Shown: positions 8,878-20,222, counted from the first letter of the stretch. The stretch: 64,000 nucleotides of DNA from Shewanella sp. Isolate11 (GCF_022398315.1 NZ_JAKEVF010000002.1:657279-721278), one strand, 5' to 3'. Numbers and translations are program-made. The notes: generated by a model not told the origin, from the letters alone.

Positions 8878-9750
8878 TTACCAACCGGTCTTAGTACGAA
8901 GTGCACTGCCGATATCAGCAAGTGAACGTACAGTCGTTACGCCCGCAGCTTCAAGAGCGGCGAATTTATCTTCTGCAGTACCTTTACCGCCAGCAATGAT
9001 CGCACCTGCGTGACCCATACGCTTACCAGCAGGAGCCGTAACACCTGCAATGTAAGAAACAACTGGCTTAGTCACGTTAGCTTTGATGTATTCAGCCGCT
9101 TCTTCTTCAGCGGTACCACCGATCTCACCAATCATTACGATCGCTTCAGTCAATGGATCGTTTTGGAACATTTCCAATACGTCGATGAAGTTAGTACCAG
9201 GAATTGGGTCACCACCAATACCAACACAAGTTGATTGGCCGAAACCTTCATCAGTCGTTTGCTTAACCGCTTCATAGGTAAGCGTACCAGAGCGAGATAC
9301 GATACCCACTTTACCTGGCTTATGGATATGACCAGGCATGATACCAATCTTACATTCACCCGGAGTGATAACACCTGGGCAGTTTGGACCGATCATACGA
9401 ACGCCCGTTTCTTCAAGCTTAACTTTAACTTCAAGCATATCCAGAGTAGGGATACCTTCAGTAATACAAACGATAAGCTCAATACCACCGTCGATAGCTT
9501 CAAGGATGGCATCTTTACAGAAAGGAGCTGGTACATAGATAACAGTTGCAGTAGCACCGGTTTCAGCGACAGCATCTTTAACAGTGTTAAACACTGGAAG
9601 ACCTAAGTGAACTTGACCACCTTTTCCTGGAGAAACACCGCCCACCATTTGAGTACCGTAAGCGATAGCTTGCTCAGAGTGGAAAGTACCTTGACCGCCA
9701 GTGAAACCTTGACAGATAACTTTGGTATCTTTGTTAATTAATACAGACAT
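8878..9750 (-). CDS. sucD: succinyl-CoA synthetase, alpha subunit
   Basis: Subunit of 290 residues that makes ATP or GTP from succinyl-CoA in the TCA cycle. The N-terminal CoA-binding Rossmann domain contains [15 protein letters not shown] (residues 14-28). The phosphorylated histidine is in [16 protein letters not shown] near residue 247. [15 protein letters not shown] is the typical domain-2 motif. Length equals the E. coli protein. Its ATG overlaps the sucC stop by one base (TAATG), which couples the two subunits. It is the last gene of the sucABCD cluster. Confidence 0.98.
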   Translation of the reverse strand: MSVLINKDTKVICQGFTGGQGTFHSEQAIAYGTQMVGGVSPGKGGQVHLGLPVFNTVKDAVAETGATATVIYVPAPFCKDAILEAIDGGIELIVCITEGIPTLDMLEVKVKLEETGVRMIGPNCPGVITPGECKIGIMPGHIHKPGKVGIVSRSGTLTYEAVKQTTDEGFGQSTCVGIGGDPIPGTNFIDVLEMFQNDPLTEAIVMIGEIGGTAEEEAAEYIKANVTKPVVSYIAGVTAPAGKRMGHAGAIIAGGKGTAEDKFAALEAAGVTTVRSLADIGSALRTKTGW

Positions 9751-10916
9751 TATTTGCCCTCCGCAGCAGCAACAACTTTAACAGCAGCGTCTGTTAGCGA
9801 CTCGGCTGCGATAATGTCAAGACCAGAGTTAGCCAATACTTCGCGACCTAAATCAGCGTTAGTACCTTCAAGACGAACAACAACCGGTACTTCAACACCG
9901 ACTTCTTTAACTGCGCCAATGATACCTTCAGCAATCATGTCACAACGTACGATACCACCGAAGATGTTCACTAGAACGGCTTTAACGTTATCGTCAGAAA
10001 GAATGATCTTAAATGCTTCAGCAACACGCTCTTTAGTCGCTCCACCACCTACGTCGAGGAAGTTAGCTGGCTTGCCACCGTGTAGGTTAACGATGTCCAT
10101 TGTACCCATTGCTAGGCCGGCACCGTTTACCATGCAACCTACGTTGCCATCTAATGCAACATAGTTAAGCTCGAATTTAGCCGCATGAGCTTCACGAGCG
10201 TCATCTTGAGATGGATCGTGCATGTCACGGATTTTTGGTTGACGGAACAATGCGTTGCCATCGATACCAATCTTACCGTCTAGACAATGAATGTTGCCTT
10301 CGGTAGTGATAACAAGTGGGTTAATTTCAAGTAGTGCAAAATCATGATCGGTGAACATGTTTGCTAGACCCATAAACACTTTAGTGAATTGCTTCATTTG
10401 TGTTGGGTTTAAACCTAGCTTGAAGCCAAGGTCACGGGCTTGATATGGCTGAGGACCTGTCAAAGGATCGATAATCGCTTTGTGGATCAACTCTGGCGTT
10501 TCTTCTGCCACTGTCTCAATCTCAACACCACCTTCGGTAGATGCCATAAACACAACGCGACGAGTAGCTCGGTCTACAACCGCACCTAGATAAAGTTCGT
10601 TTGCGATATCGGTGCAGCTTTCAACTAAGATTTTAGCAACTGGCTGACCTTTCTCATCAGTTTGGTAAGTTACTAAGTTCTTACCTAACCAATGTTCAGC
10701 GAATGCTCTGATCTCTTCTTTGTCACCAGTGACTTTAACGCCACCTGCTTTACCACGGCCGCCTGCGTGTACTTGACACTTAACAACCCACATATCTCCG
10801 CCAATATGACCCGCTGCTTCTACCGCTTCTTGAGGGGTATCACATGCGTAGCCTTCTGACACTGGTAAACCATATTCGGCAAATAGGGCTTTTGCCTGAT
10901 ACTCATGCAAATTCAT
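9750..10916 (-). CDS. sucC: succinyl-CoA synthetase, beta subunit
   Basis: Beta subunit of 388 residues. The N-terminal ATP-grasp domain starts [19 protein letters not shown] and carries the [15 protein letters not shown] nucleotide-binding stretch (about 47-61). The C-terminal power-helix domain includes [20 protein letters not shown] and [10 protein letters not shown]. The length equals E. coli SucC. It partners SucD, whose start it overlaps. Upstream, 102 bp separate it from sucB and contain a hairpin without a T run. Confidence 0.98.
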   Translation of the reverse strand: MNLHEYQAKALFAEYGLPVSEGYACDTPQEAVEAAGHIGGDMWVVKCQVHAGGRGKAGGVKVTGDKEEIRAFAEHWLGKNLVTYQTDEKGQPVAKILVESCTDIANELYLGAVVDRATRRVVFMASTEGGVEIETVAEETPELIHKAIIDPLTGPQPYQARDLGFKLGLNPTQMKQFTKVFMGLANMFTDHDFALLEINPLVITTEGNIHCLDGKIGIDGNALFRQPKIRDMHDPSQDDAREAHAAKFELNYVALDGNVGCMVNGAGLAMGTMDIVNLHGGKPANFLDVGGGATKERVAEAFKIILSDDNVKAVLVNIFGGIVRCDMIAEGIIGAVKEVGVEVPVVVRLEGTNADLGREVLANSGLDIIAAESLTDAAVKVVAAAEGK

Positions 10917-10978
10917 GATGATCTATCCATATACTTCTATTCTAAATCCAACCAACTCTTATGAGCCAGTAGCGAGGG

Positions 10979-11005
10979 TGATGTCTACCCAAACGATAGA
11001 CATCA
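10979..11005. other. 9-bp hairpin between sucB and sucC
   Basis: TGATGTCTA and TAGACATCA form a perfect stem around a 9-base loop. No T run follows on the minus strand, so it is more likely an RNA-processing or stabilising hairpin, or an operator, than a terminator. Confidence 0.5.
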
Positions 11006-11018
11006 AATCAACGTCGTC

Positions 11019-12215
11019 TTACAGGTCTAATAGCAGACGAGTTGGGTCTTCTAGGAAGTCTTTAATGGCAACCAAGAAACCAACAGACTCACGACCATCG
11101 ATAATACGGTGGTCATAAGAGAGTGCTAGGTACATCATAGGTAGAATTTCTACCTGACCGTTAACGGCCATTGGACGATCTTTAATGGCATGCATGCCTA
11201 AGATCGCACTTTGCGGCAAGTTAAGGATTGGCGTCGACATTAGCGAACCAAATACACCACCGTTGGTCACAGTGAAGTTACCGCCGGTCATATCTTCAAC
11301 AGTTAACTTACCGTCACGGCCTTTAATGGCTAATTCACGTACATTCTTTTCGATTTCAGCGAGGCTCATGGTATCTGTGTCACGCAATACAGGAGTCACC
11401 AGACCACGAGGAGTCGATACGGCAATGCTCACGTCGAAGTAGTTGTGATAAACCAAATCGTCACCATCGATAGAAGCGTTCACTTCTGGGAAACGTTTAA
11501 GTGCTTCAGTCACCGCTTTCACATAGAAAGACATGAAACCTAAACGGATACCATGACGCTTTTCGAAGATATCTTGATATTGCTTACGGATATCCATGAT
11601 TGGCTTCATGTTGACTTCGTTGAAGGTCGTCAACATGGCAGTTGAGTTTTTCGCTTCAAGTAGACGGTTTGCAATCGTCTTACGCAGGCGTGTCATAGGA
11701 ACACGTTTCTGGCTACGTTCTGCTAGAGGCTCAACCGCTGCAGCAGCTGCCTCAGGCTTAGCTGCTGAAGCAGATTTAACGAAAGCTTCAACATCTTCTT
11801 TCGTGATACGACCACCAACACCCGTGCCCTTCACTTTTGAAGCATCAACATTATGCTCTGCGATTAAGCGACGAACTGATGGGCTTAGCGCATCATTTGA
11901 CTCGTCACTTGCGCTAGCTTCGGCCTGAGGCGCTGCAGCTTCAGCTTCAGCTTTAGTCACTTCTTGACCTGCCACAGCACCAGCAACAAACTTGGCAATA
12001 ACCGCTTCAGCTAAAACGGTATCACCTTCTTCAGCAAGAAATTCAACAATTGAACCATCTTCTGGAGCAACTACTTCTAGTACTACTTTATCGGTTTCGA
12101 TATCGACTAGGTTTTGATCACGAGACACTTGCTCGCCAGCTTTAACATGCCATGTGGCGATGGTTGCATCAGCAACAGATTCTGGCAGTACGGGTACCTT
12201 GATTTCGATACTCAT
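11019..12215 (-). CDS. sucB: 2-oxoglutarate dehydrogenase E2, dihydrolipoyl succinyltransferase
   Basis: Core subunit of 398 residues of the 2-oxoglutarate dehydrogenase complex. Domains in order are a lipoyl domain with lipoyl-lysine K43 in [12 protein letters not shown], an Ala/Glu-rich linker (about 85-105), a peripheral-subunit-binding domain ([15 protein letters not shown], about 111-145), a second Ala-rich linker and the catalytic domain. The catalytic [10 protein letters not shown] motif is near residue 370. Its start follows the sucA stop by about 30 bp. E3 (lpd) is not in the window. Confidence 0.98.
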   Translation of the reverse strand: MSIEIKVPVLPESVADATIATWHVKAGEQVSRDQNLVDIETDKVVLEVVAPEDGSIVEFLAEEGDTVLAEAVIAKFVAGAVAGQEVTKAEAEAAAPQAEASASDESNDALSPSVRRLIAEHNVDASKVKGTGVGGRITKEDVEAFVKSASAAKPEAAAAAVEPLAERSQKRVPMTRLRKTIANRLLEAKNSTAMLTTFNEVNMKPIMDIRKQYQDIFEKRHGIRLGFMSFYVKAVTEALKRFPEVNASIDGDDLVYHNYFDVSIAVSTPRGLVTPVLRDTDTMSLAEIEKNVRELAIKGRDGKLTVEDMTGGNFTVTNGGVFGSLMSTPILNLPQSAILGMHAIKDRPMAVNGQVEILPMMYLALSYDHRIIDGRESVGFLVAIKDFLEDPTRLLLDL

Positions 12216-12246
12216 GGAAAGCTATCCTTTTATAAATTGTCTAATA

Positions 12247-15069
12247 CTACAGATTTAATGCGCTATTAATTAAAGATTCTTGTTGCTGTGCATGCAGTGA
12301 TGGATAACCACAAGCCGGTGCCGCAGAAGCTTCACGACCCGCATAGGTTAACTGAGCACCGGCAGGGATCACAGACCAGAAGTTATGCTGGCTACAATAC
12401 CAAGCCCCTTGGTTCTGTGGCTCTTCCTGACACCAAACAAAATCTTTAACGTGCTGATACTGTTCAAGTACCTTAGTCATATCGTCATGTGGGAACGGAT
12501 AAAGCTGCTCAACTCGAATGAGTGCAACATTATTAAGGTTCTCTTTACGACGCTTCTCGAGTAACTCGAAATAGACCTTACCACTACAGAACACCACACG
12601 GTCTACTTTGCTGCTATCGATGTTATCGATCTCAGGGATCACATTTTGGAAAGTGCCTTCGGCTAACTCTTCCAATGTTGATACCGCCAGTGGATGACGC
12701 AGCAGTGACTTAGGAGACATCACCACTAATGGACGACGCATAGGACGAACCACTTGGCGACGCAACATGTGATAAACCTGTGCCGGTGTAGAAGGAACGC
12801 ACACTTGCATATTGTGATTCGCACACAACTGTAAGAAACGCTCTAAACGTGCACTAGAGTGCTCAGGCCCCTGACCTTCATAGCCATGAGGTAACAGCAT
12901 AGTCAGACCACATAAACGGCCCCACTTCTGTTCACCCGATGATAGGAATTGATCAATAACCACTTGAGCACAGTTAGCAAAATCACCGAATTGGGCTTCC
13001 CAAATCGTTAATCCGCCAGGTTCAGCTGTAGCATAACCGTATTCAAAAGCCAGTACTGAGGCTTCTGATAACACTGAGTCTGAAATATCAATTGGACCTT
13101 GGCCTTCATCAACATTTCGCAGTGGTAGATAAGCAGTAGCATCGTTTTGATTGTGCAACACGGCATGACGATGGAAGAAAGTACCGCGACCAGAGTCTTG
13201 ACCTGTAATACGAACACGCTTCTTATCTTCAAGAATTGTGGCGTAAGCTAAGGTTTCGGCGAAGCCCCAATCGAGTAATTTATCACCCGCTGCCATAGCA
13301 ACTCGATCTTTATAGATCTTGGCAACGCGAGACTGAAGCTTGTGGCTTTCTGGAACATAACTAATTTTATCAGCCAGGTTTTTCAGACGCTCAAGCGGTG
13401 CTTGTGCTGGATAATCTTCGTCCCACTCACGATTGAGGTAAGGAGTCCAATCTACCGTATGTAACGTCATTGGACGCCACTCTTTAACCACACAGTCACC
13501 CTTATCTAACGCATCACGATAATCGTTGATAAGACCGGTGACTTCATCGGCACCTAATGTACTTTCTTCGATAAGACGGTCAGCATAGATCTTACGTGGT
13601 GTAGGATGCTTCTTGATTTTGGCATACATCAAAGGCTGAGTTGCACTCGGCTCATCGGCTTCGTTATGACCATGGCGACGGTAACAAACCAAATCAATGA
13701 CCACGTCACGCTTAAACTCGTTACGGTAATCCACCGCCACTTGCGCTACAAAAGCAACCGCTTCTGGATCGTCAGCATTCACGTGGAAAATCGGTGCCTG
13801 AACCATCTTAGCGATATCGGTACAGTATTCAGTCGAGCGAGTATCTTCAGTCAAGTTAGTGGTAAAGCCCACTTGGTTATTGACCACGATACGAATGCTA
13901 CCACCCACTTTAAATGCGCGGGTTTGTGACATGTTAAATGTCTCTTGTACAATGCCCTGACCAGCAATCGCACTATCACCATGAATGGTGATTGGCATCA
14001 CTTGCCGACCTGTCTTACAACCTCGACGGTCGAGACGAGCACGTACAGACCCCATAACCACTGGATTGACAATCTCAAGGTGTGAAGGGTTGAAAGCCAG
14101 TGCTAAGTGAACGTTGCCACCTGGCGTTTCGAAATCAGATGAGAAACCTTGGTGATATTTAACATCACCAGAACCACTCAATTCATCACTATGTTTACCA
14201 GCAAACTCATCGAATAGTTCAGAAGGCTTCTTACCGAGAATATTGACCAACAGGTTTAAGCGACCACGGTGAGCCATGCCCACAACCATCTCTTTGGTAC
14301 CCGCTTCACCGCCACGATAAATAATTTCGCGCATCATAGGAACAAGCGCATCACCACCTTCGAGTGAAAAACGCTTAGCACCTGGGAACTTAGCGCCAAG
14401 ATACTTTTCCATTCCTTCTGCAGCGTTTAGGCCTTCAAGAATTCGGGTTTTGGTGGACTTATCGTAATTGGCTCTACCTAGAGAGGGCTCCAAACGTTGC
14501 TGGATCCAACGCTTCTCATCAGTATCTGTGATATGCATGTATTCGGCGCCGATAGAACCACAATAAGTGGCCTTTAAGGCACCCACTAGATCACGTAGCT
14601 TCATAGTGTCACCACCATGAGCAAATGAACCCGTGTTGAATTCACGATCCATATCTTCTTCAGTTAACCCGTGGAAACTTGGGGCTAGTTCAGTAACAGT
14701 TTCACGCTTCCAAATTCCGAGAGGATCCAGATTAGCATTCTGGTGACCACGGAATCGGTGGGCGTTAATCAGCTGCAGAACTTTAACTTGTTTAGCATTA
14801 ACATCAGGATCAGTCATACGAGCTGAGCTCTTATGACGACCTTCTAACGCTAAACTACGAAAATATTCACGTACTTTAGAGTGGGCAGCTTCGGGCACAT
14901 CTGCTGTTGCACCGTTGGCATATGGGAGGTTATCAAATACCGCTCTCCAGTCGTCACCAACTGATTGAGGGTCCTCTTGATAGGCTTCATACATCTCTTC
15001 TACATAGGTCGAGTTCGCACCACTTAAGTGAGACGATTCGAGCCAGGCTTTCATGATGCCTTGGTGCAT
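12247..15069 (-). CDS. sucA: 2-oxoglutarate dehydrogenase E1 component
   Basis: Thiamine-diphosphate enzyme of 940 residues that decarboxylates 2-oxoglutarate and succinylates E2. An N-terminal E2-binding arm (LSGANSTYVEEMYEAYQ) is followed by the ThDP-binding core with GMAHRGRLN, GDSAIAGQG and the DLVCYRRHGHNEADEP metal-site block. The C-terminal half has the pyrimidine-binding domain. Two upstream in-frame codons could start it at 15084, but ATG at 15069 (MHQGIMKAWLESS) has AGGA seven bases before it. Length agrees with E. coli SucA (933). It is first of the suc genes, 214 bp after sdhB with a terminator between. Confidence 0.98.
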   Translation of the reverse strand: MHQGIMKAWLESSHLSGANSTYVEEMYEAYQEDPQSVGDDWRAVFDNLPYANGATADVPEAAHSKVREYFRSLALEGRHKSSARMTDPDVNAKQVKVLQLINAHRFRGHQNANLDPLGIWKRETVTELAPSFHGLTEEDMDREFNTGSFAHGGDTMKLRDLVGALKATYCGSIGAEYMHITDTDEKRWIQQRLEPSLGRANYDKSTKTRILEGLNAAEGMEKYLGAKFPGAKRFSLEGGDALVPMMREIIYRGGEAGTKEMVVGMAHRGRLNLLVNILGKKPSELFDEFAGKHSDELSGSGDVKYHQGFSSDFETPGGNVHLALAFNPSHLEIVNPVVMGSVRARLDRRGCKTGRQVMPITIHGDSAIAGQGIVQETFNMSQTRAFKVGGSIRIVVNNQVGFTTNLTEDTRSTEYCTDIAKMVQAPIFHVNADDPEAVAFVAQVAVDYRNEFKRDVVIDLVCYRRHGHNEADEPSATQPLMYAKIKKHPTPRKIYADRLIEESTLGADEVTGLINDYRDALDKGDCVVKEWRPMTLHTVDWTPYLNREWDEDYPAQAPLERLKNLADKISYVPESHKLQSRVAKIYKDRVAMAAGDKLLDWGFAETLAYATILEDKKRVRITGQDSGRGTFFHRHAVLHNQNDATAYLPLRNVDEGQGPIDISDSVLSEASVLAFEYGYATAEPGGLTIWEAQFGDFANCAQVVIDQFLSSGEQKWGRLCGLTMLLPHGYEGQGPEHSSARLERFLQLCANHNMQVCVPSTPAQVYHMLRRQVVRPMRRPLVVMSPKSLLRHPLAVSTLEELAEGTFQNVIPEIDNIDSSKVDRVVFCSGKVYFELLEKRRKENLNNVALIRVEQLYPFPHDDMTKVLEQYQHVKDFVWCQEEPQNQGAWYCSQHNFWSVIPAGAQLTYAGREASAAPACGYPSLHAQQQESLINSALNL

Positions 15070-15199
15070 TTCTATTCCTTTCAAACTTTATACACTTGTT
15101 TAGCCAAAGTCTTAAAAATGCAATCCCAGTTAATCGCACTGCAATTGCAATATATCTGCCGCCCTAGAGTCCAAATTTCACGGCGCTTGTCTTCCATTA

Positions 15200-15237
15200 C
15201 ACAAAAGAGCCACTTCTCACACAGGAAAAGTGACTCT
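15200..15237 (-). terminator. terminator after sdhB
   Basis: On the minus strand AGAGTCACTT pairs with AAGTGGCTCT (one G-T pair) and is followed by TTTTGTG. It separates sdhCDAB from sucABCD, so sucA either has its own promoter or depends on read-through. Confidence 0.7.
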
Positions 15238-15283
15238 CGAAGAGCTATATCATTATTATTAAAATTAGCTCAGTGTGTGGCAT

Positions 15284-15991
15284 TTATACTGCTCTCTTAA
15301 GCAACATAGACTTAATGTGTCCAATTGCTTTAGTTGGGTTTAGCCCTTTAGGACAAACATCCACACAGTTCATGATACCGTGGCAACGGAATACGCTGTA
15401 AGCATCATCGAGCTCAGACAAACGCTCTTCGGTAGCGGTATCACGGCTATCGATAAGGAATCGATAAGCATGCAATAGACCACTAGGACCGATGAACTTG
15501 TCAGGGTTCCACCAAAATGATGGACAAGCGGTTGAACAACACGCACACATAATACACTCATATAAACCATCTAAGTGCTCACGTTGCTCTGGCGATTGCA
15601 GATGCTCACGCGCAGGTGTTCTTTCGTCATTAATCAAGTATGGTTTGATCTTCTCGTACTGCTTATAGAACTGAGTCAAATCAACAATCAAGTCACGCAC
15701 AACTGGCATACCTGGTAATGGACGGATTTCAATCTTCTTACCTTTAAAGGTAGAGATTGGCGTGATACACGCCAAACCGTTTTTACCATTCATGTTAACG
15801 CCATCACTACCACACACACCTTCACGGCATGAACGACGGAACGCTAAGGTAGGATCTTGTTCCTTAAGCTGCATCAACACATCCAGTACCATCATATCGG
15901 TACCATCAGCCACTTCTAGCGTGTAATCCTTCATGTAAGGCTTAGTGTCTACATCAGGATTATAGCGATAAATAGCAATCTTCAAATTCAT
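15284..15991 (-). CDS. sdhB: succinate dehydrogenase iron-sulfur subunit
   Basis: Subunit of 235 residues carrying three Fe-S clusters. RRSCREGVCGSDG with later cysteines binds 2Fe-2S. CIMCACCSTACPSFWWN and CHGIMNCVDVCPKGLNP hold the 4Fe-4S and 3Fe-4S clusters. An upstream in-frame start at 16036 would overlap sdhA. ATG at 15991 (MNLKIAIYRYNPD) has AAGGAAGAT just upstream and fits the family N-terminus. It is the last sdh gene. Confidence 0.98.
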   Translation of the reverse strand: MNLKIAIYRYNPDVDTKPYMKDYTLEVADGTDMMVLDVLMQLKEQDPTLAFRRSCREGVCGSDGVNMNGKNGLACITPISTFKGKKIEIRPLPGMPVVRDLIVDLTQFYKQYEKIKPYLINDERTPAREHLQSPEQREHLDGLYECIMCACCSTACPSFWWNPDKFIGPSGLLHAYRFLIDSRDTATEERLSELDDAYSVFRCHGIMNCVDVCPKGLNPTKAIGHIKSMLLKRAV

Positions 15992-16001
15992 CTTATCTTC
16001 C

Positions 16002-17768
16002 TTAGTAGGTACGCTTGATTGGCGGGAATGCTGCACGTAGCTTAGGCTCCATGTTCACATCACGCTTAATCATCTGCTCTGAAACTGGGTCAAACAGGCT
16101 GTGGCACAACCAGTTTTCATCATCACGTTCGAGGTAATCTTCACGTGAATGCGCACCACGACTTTCAGTACGGAAGTTAGCTGCATAAGCAGTTGCAATC
16201 GCTGTTGCCATCAAGTTGTCTAATTCAAGACACTCGATGCGTTGAGTATTGAACTCTTTAGAGTTGTCAGACAACTTAGCATTAGCAAGACGCTCACGAA
16301 TCGCTTTAAGTTGTTCAAGACCTTCAGCCATTGCATCACCACTACGGAATACCGAGAAGTTAAGCTGCATACAAAGCTGTAAGTCTTTACGAATCTTAGC
16401 TGGATCTTCGCCGTCTTTATTGCTTTCCCAACGGTTAAGACGCTCGAGTGACTTAGCAATTTCGGCATCGGTTGCATCTTTCGGGGTTGCGGTCTCATCT
16501 AGCGCTTTACCTAAATGCTGACCCGCCGCACGTCCAAATACCACTAAATCGAGCAGTGAGTTACCACCAAGACGGTTGGCACCGTGTACCGATACACAGG
16601 CAATCTCACCTACGGCAAATAGACCCGCTACGTCGTGCTCGCTGCCATCATCATTCTTACGAATAACCTGACCGCTCACTTTGGCTGGTAGACCACCCAT
16701 CATATAGTGACAAGTCGGTAGCACTGGGATTGGACCATCTGCTGGATCGATATGAGCGAAGGTACGTGACAATTCACAAACACCAGGAAGACGAGCTTCA
16801 AGGGTCTCTTTACCTAAGTGATCCAGCTTCAATAAACAGTGTGGACCTAATGGGCCGTCAAGGCCACGTCCTTCACGGATCTCAGTCATCATTGAACGAG
16901 CAACAACGTCACGAGAAGCCAAGTCTTTCGCGTTTGGCGCATAACGCTCCATGAAACGCTCGCCATCTTTATTGAGAAGGTATCCACCTTCACCACGACA
17001 GCCTTCAGTTACCAATACACCCGCACCCGCAATACCGGTTGGGTGGAACTGCCACATTTCCATATCTTGCATCTGCACGCCAGCGCGCATCGCCATACCA
17101 ACACCGTCACCCGTGTTAATGTGAGCGTTAGTGGTAGAGGCATAAATACGCCCTGCACCACCCGTTGCCAGAATGGTTGCTTTAGACTTGAAGTAAACGA
17201 TTTCACCGGTTTCAATTTCGATTGCAGTACAACCGACAATGGCGCCGTCTTCGTTTTTAACGAGATCGAGTGCATACCACTCAGAGAAAACTTCTGTCTT
17301 ATGCTTTACGTTCTGTTGGTATAAACAATGAAGTAAGGCATGACCAGTACGGTCAGCAGCCGCAGCGGTACGTGCCGCTTGCTCACCACCAAAGTTCTTA
17401 GATTGACCACCGAAAGGACGCTGATAAATCTTACCGTTTTCGAAACGAGAGAATGGCAGACCCATATGCTCAAGTTCGATAATGGCTTCTGGACCGGTTT
17501 GACACATAAATTCGATAGCGTCTTGGTCACCGATGAAATCAGAACCTTTAACCGTATCGTACATGTGTTGTTCCCAATGGTCTTCATGGGCGTTACCTAG
17601 GGCAACTGTAATACCACCCTGAGCAGAAACCGTATGAGAACGTGTTGGGAATACTTTAGATAAAAGCGCACAGCTCTTACCTTCTTTAGAAATCTGTAGT
17701 GCAGCTCGCATACCCGCGCCACCAGCGCCGATAACAACTGCATCAAATTCACGAACTGGAATACTCAC
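16002..17768 (-). CDS. sdhA: succinate dehydrogenase flavoprotein subunit
   Basis: Catalytic FAD subunit of 588 residues that oxidises succinate to fumarate. The FAD-binding [11 protein letters not shown] motif is near residue 13. The histidine bonded to FAD is in [11 protein letters not shown] near residue 45. Substrate-site motifs HPTG, RGEGG and CHYMMGG are present, as is the C-terminal [13 protein letters not shown] helix. It starts with GTG at 17768 directly beside the sdhD stop, so the genes are tightly coupled. Length equals E. coli SdhA (588). Confidence 0.98.
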   Translation of the reverse strand: MSIPVREFDAVVIGAGGAGMRAALQISKEGKSCALLSKVFPTRSHTVSAQGGITVALGNAHEDHWEQHMYDTVKGSDFIGDQDAIEFMCQTGPEAIIELEHMGLPFSRFENGKIYQRPFGGQSKNFGGEQAARTAAAADRTGHALLHCLYQQNVKHKTEVFSEWYALDLVKNEDGAIVGCTAIEIETGEIVYFKSKATILATGGAGRIYASTTNAHINTGDGVGMAMRAGVQMQDMEMWQFHPTGIAGAGVLVTEGCRGEGGYLLNKDGERFMERYAPNAKDLASRDVVARSMMTEIREGRGLDGPLGPHCLLKLDHLGKETLEARLPGVCELSRTFAHIDPADGPIPVLPTCHYMMGGLPAKVSGQVIRKNDDGSEHDVAGLFAVGEIACVSVHGANRLGGNSLLDLVVFGRAAGQHLGKALDETATPKDATDAEIAKSLERLNRWESNKDGEDPAKIRKDLQLCMQLNFSVFRSGDAMAEGLEQLKAIRERLANAKLSDNSKEFNTQRIECLELDNLMATAIATAYAANFRTESRGAHSREDYLERDDENWLCHSLFDPVSEQMIKRDVNMEPKLRAAFPPIKRTY

Positions 17769-18116
17769 TTAAACACCCCACACAATAACTATGCCCGCGG
17801 CCAAATAACTGAAGGCAGCCACGACGAAGACAAATTGAAGTACACCACGCACACTGACACATTTAACATAGTCAGTTAACACCTGCCAAACACCAATCCA
17901 CGCATGGATAAGTACGGCAACCAGTGCTAGAAGCGTAAATACTTTCATTGGCAGAGTGCTATATAAGCCGTGCCAAATGTCGTATGTGAGTGGAGCACTA
18001 GCGGCAATAAACCCTACCAAGAAGATGGTGTAGCAGGTAAGGATAACTGCACTAGCACGAATAAGAATAAAATCATGAACGCCGCTGCGCCCAAGGCTTG
18101 CTGCATTTGTTACCAT
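17769..18116 (-). CDS. sdhD: succinate dehydrogenase membrane anchor subunit
   Basis: Hydrophobic protein of 115 residues with three membrane helices (roughly 20-40, 55-80 and 90-113). With SdhC it forms the quinone and haem b site. The [17 protein letters not shown] start and [14 protein letters not shown] match the SdhD family. ATG at 18116 overlaps the sdhC stop (ATGGTAA). A TTG at 18122 is also in frame but has no advantage. Confidence 0.95.
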   Translation of the reverse strand: MVTNAASLGRSGVHDFILIRASAVILTCYTIFLVGFIAASAPLTYDIWHGLYSTLPMKVFTLLALVAVLIHAWIGVWQVLTDYVKCVSVRGVLQFVFVVAAFSYLAAGIVIVWGV

Positions 18117-18505
18117 ACCCAAATCCCCGCAATAATTGACAGTGCCGCTGCAATAACAAACGCGACTTTCGCAGATGCGTTACCTGAGCCTAACTCTTCC
18201 CAGCGACCGGTATCCATGATCAAGTGGCGTACGCCCACAACCAGATGGTAACCAAGTGCGGTTAGAATTCCCCAGACAACAAACTTAACGAAGAAGTTAT
18301 CAAAAAGAGATTGGATGCCAGCGAAACTTTCTGCGGATGCGAGTGACTCACTCAACAACCAAATAAGAATACCGACGGCAAACAGCATGATGACACCGGA
18401 GATACGGTGAAGGATTGACGCAATCGCTGTTGCAGGAAAGCGAATGGTCTGCAGATCTAGATGGACAGGTCTTTGCTTTTTCACGTTCTGCTCACTCTGC
18501 TCCAT
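18110..18505 (-). CDS. sdhC: succinate dehydrogenase cytochrome b556 subunit
   Basis: Membrane subunit of 131 residues with three helices. [18 protein letters not shown], then SILHRISG (quinone-site serine and arginine), and [13 protein letters not shown] with the haem-ligand histidine match E. coli SdhC closely. The ATG at 18505 has a weak ribosome site; a GTG a few codons on (VKKQRPV) is an alternative. It is the first gene of sdhCDAB and diverges from gltA across 412 bp. Confidence 0.96.
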   Translation of the reverse strand: MEQSEQNVKKQRPVHLDLQTIRFPATAIASILHRISGVIMLFAVGILIWLLSESLASAESFAGIQSLFDNFFVKFVVWGILTALGYHLVVGVRHLIMDTGRWEELGSGNASAKVAFVIAAALSIIAGIWVW

Positions 18506-18917
18506 TGAGCATTATTTTTGTTATTGAACCTCTTTCGAACGAAATATCACCAGCAAGCAACCTTACTACCTCGTCTCGCCACAAAAGAAAAGTTGAAACA
18601 AACAGTTAACTAATTCAAAAAACACTAATTAAGTCTTGTTAAAAAGCCTTTATGATTAGGTTTGTTTGTTGCTCTTTCGAGCGGGAGCAAGTATACGCCT
18701 GCAAAAAGTCAAATACAAACGTCACATTATGCAAATTTTGTTTTTTTGAGAAAAAAATCGACTAAGAGCCCTTGATATCTGGGGCTTAGCATAAATTAAG
18801 ACCATGGTCTAACGAATTTAAACCGTTATTTGAATTGAAATGTGATCTAGATTCGCTGTAAAGTATTGGCGCTTAACAAGCCGCACTCACATAAGAATGA
18901 AGTAAGGAGAACGGGGT
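18506..18917. other. divergent control region between sdhC and gltA
   Basis: No gene is visible in this 412-bp gap. It holds a likely gltA promoter (18835-18864), a perfect 12-bp palindrome AGACCATGGTCT (18799-18810) and an IR TTGCTC/GAGCAA (18669-18690). Near sdhC are AT-rich GTTAACTAATT and TAATTAAGTCTTGTTAA stretches (18604-18645) that resemble ArcA sites. The ArcA reading is inference from the known control of sdh by ArcA in other gammaproteobacteria. Confidence 0.5.
18835..18864 (+). promoter_or_regulatory. candidate sigma-70 promoter of gltA
   Basis: TTGAAA (18835-18840) and TAAAGT (18859-18864) are 18 bp apart, 54 bp before the gltA ATG. The spacer holds TGTGATCTAGA, half of a CRP-type site. 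Confidence 0.5.
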
Positions 18918-20204
18918 ATGGCTGATAATATAGCCAAATTAGAACTACCAGGGAACGATTCGATCGATCTGCCAATTAAGAAAGGAACGGCAGGATTTGA
19001 TGTCATCGACATCAGTAAACTCGGTAGCAAAGGTCATTTCACATTTGACCCAGGTTTTTTAGCAACTGCATCCTGCGAATCAGCTATCACTTATATTGAT
19101 GGCGCCCAAGGTATACTTTTACACCGTGGTTACGCAATTGACGAACTTGCCGTCGAATCTGATTATTTAGACCTGTGTTATTTATTACTTTACGGTGATT
19201 TACCAAGCAAAGCTCAATATGAGAAGTTTGTTCATACCGTAAAAAATCACACTATGGTTCACGAGCAAATTGCTCATTTCTTCCGTGGTTTCCGTCGTGA
19301 TGCTCACCCAATGGCGATGCTATGTGGAGTGACTGGTGCGTTATCTGCGTTCTACCAAGATTCACTGGATGTCAATGATGAACATCACCGTGAAATTGCT
19401 GCTTTCCGTTTGGTATCTAAGATGCCAACGATTGCGGCTATGTGCTACAAGTACTCAGTTGGACAACCGTTTATTTACCCACGTAACGACCTTAGTTACG
19501 CAGGTAACTTCCTAAGCATGATGTTTGCTGTACCGTGTGAAGAATACAAGGTTAACCCTATCGTCGAACGTGCGATGGACCGTATCTTTATCCTACATGC
19601 TGACCATGAACAAAATGCATCGACTTCTACAGTTCGTCTTGCGGGTTCATCGGGTGCAAATCCATTTGCCTGTATCGCAGCAGGTATCGCTTCGCTATGG
19701 GGCCCTGCTCACGGCGGTGCAAACGAAGCCTGTCTAAATATGCTCGAAGAGATCGGTACTGTTGACCGTATCCCTGAGTTTATTGCTCGCGCTAAAGATA
19801 AGGACGATCCATTCCGTCTGATGGGCTTCGGTCACCGCGTTTACAAGAACTTCGATCCTCGCGCTAAAGTGATGCGTGAAACCTGTCACGAAGTCCTTGC
19901 TGAGCTTAAAGTACAAGATCCACTACTCGACGTAGCAATGGAACTTGAACGTATTGCACTGGAAGATGAATACTTTGTGTCTAAGAAGCTTTATCCAAAT
20001 GTTGACTTCTACTCAGGCATTATCATGAAAGCCATCGGTATTCCAACTAGCATGTTCACTGTATTGTTCGCGCTAGCTCGTACCGTAGGTTGGATTGCAC
20101 ACTGGAAAGAGATGTTAGACCAACCAGGACATAAGATCAGTCGTCCACGTCAGCTTTATACTGGTGCTCCAGCACGTGACTTTGTTGATTTAGACAAACG
20201 TTAA
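18918..20204 (+). CDS. gltA: citrate synthase (type II)
   Basis: Enzyme of 428 residues that condenses acetyl-CoA and oxaloacetate, the entry step of the TCA cycle. [17 protein letters not shown], the [15 protein letters not shown] block with an active-site histidine, the [10 protein letters not shown] histidine and the [15 protein letters not shown] catalytic block are all present. The length and the N-terminal extra domain mark the large, NADH-sensitive bacterial type. A ribosome site AAGGAGA precedes the start by 9 bases. It diverges from sdhCDAB. Confidence 0.98.
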   Translation: MADNIAKLELPGNDSIDLPIKKGTAGFDVIDISKLGSKGHFTFDPGFLATASCESAITYIDGAQGILLHRGYAIDELAVESDYLDLCYLLLYGDLPSKAQYEKFVHTVKNHTMVHEQIAHFFRGFRRDAHPMAMLCGVTGALSAFYQDSLDVNDEHHREIAAFRLVSKMPTIAAMCYKYSVGQPFIYPRNDLSYAGNFLSMMFAVPCEEYKVNPIVERAMDRIFILHADHEQNASTSTVRLAGSSGANPFACIAAGIASLWGPAHGGANEACLNMLEEIGTVDRIPEFIARAKDKDDPFRLMGFGHRVYKNFDPRAKVMRETCHEVLAELKVQDPLLDVAMELERIALEDEYFVSKKLYPNVDFYSGIIMKAIGIPTSMFTVLFALARTVGWIAHWKEMLDQPGHKISRPRQLYTGAPARDFVDLDKR

Positions 20205-20222
20205 TTGCAGAGTTAACCGATT

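Noticed and set aside
9010..9606. Several reading frames opposite sucD
   Set aside because: They overlap a strongly conserved gene, have unlikely amino-acid content and no ribosome sites; shadows of sucD.
13606..13929. Plus-strand frame opposite sucA
   Set aside because: No motif, no start signal, fully inside sucA; a shadow frame.
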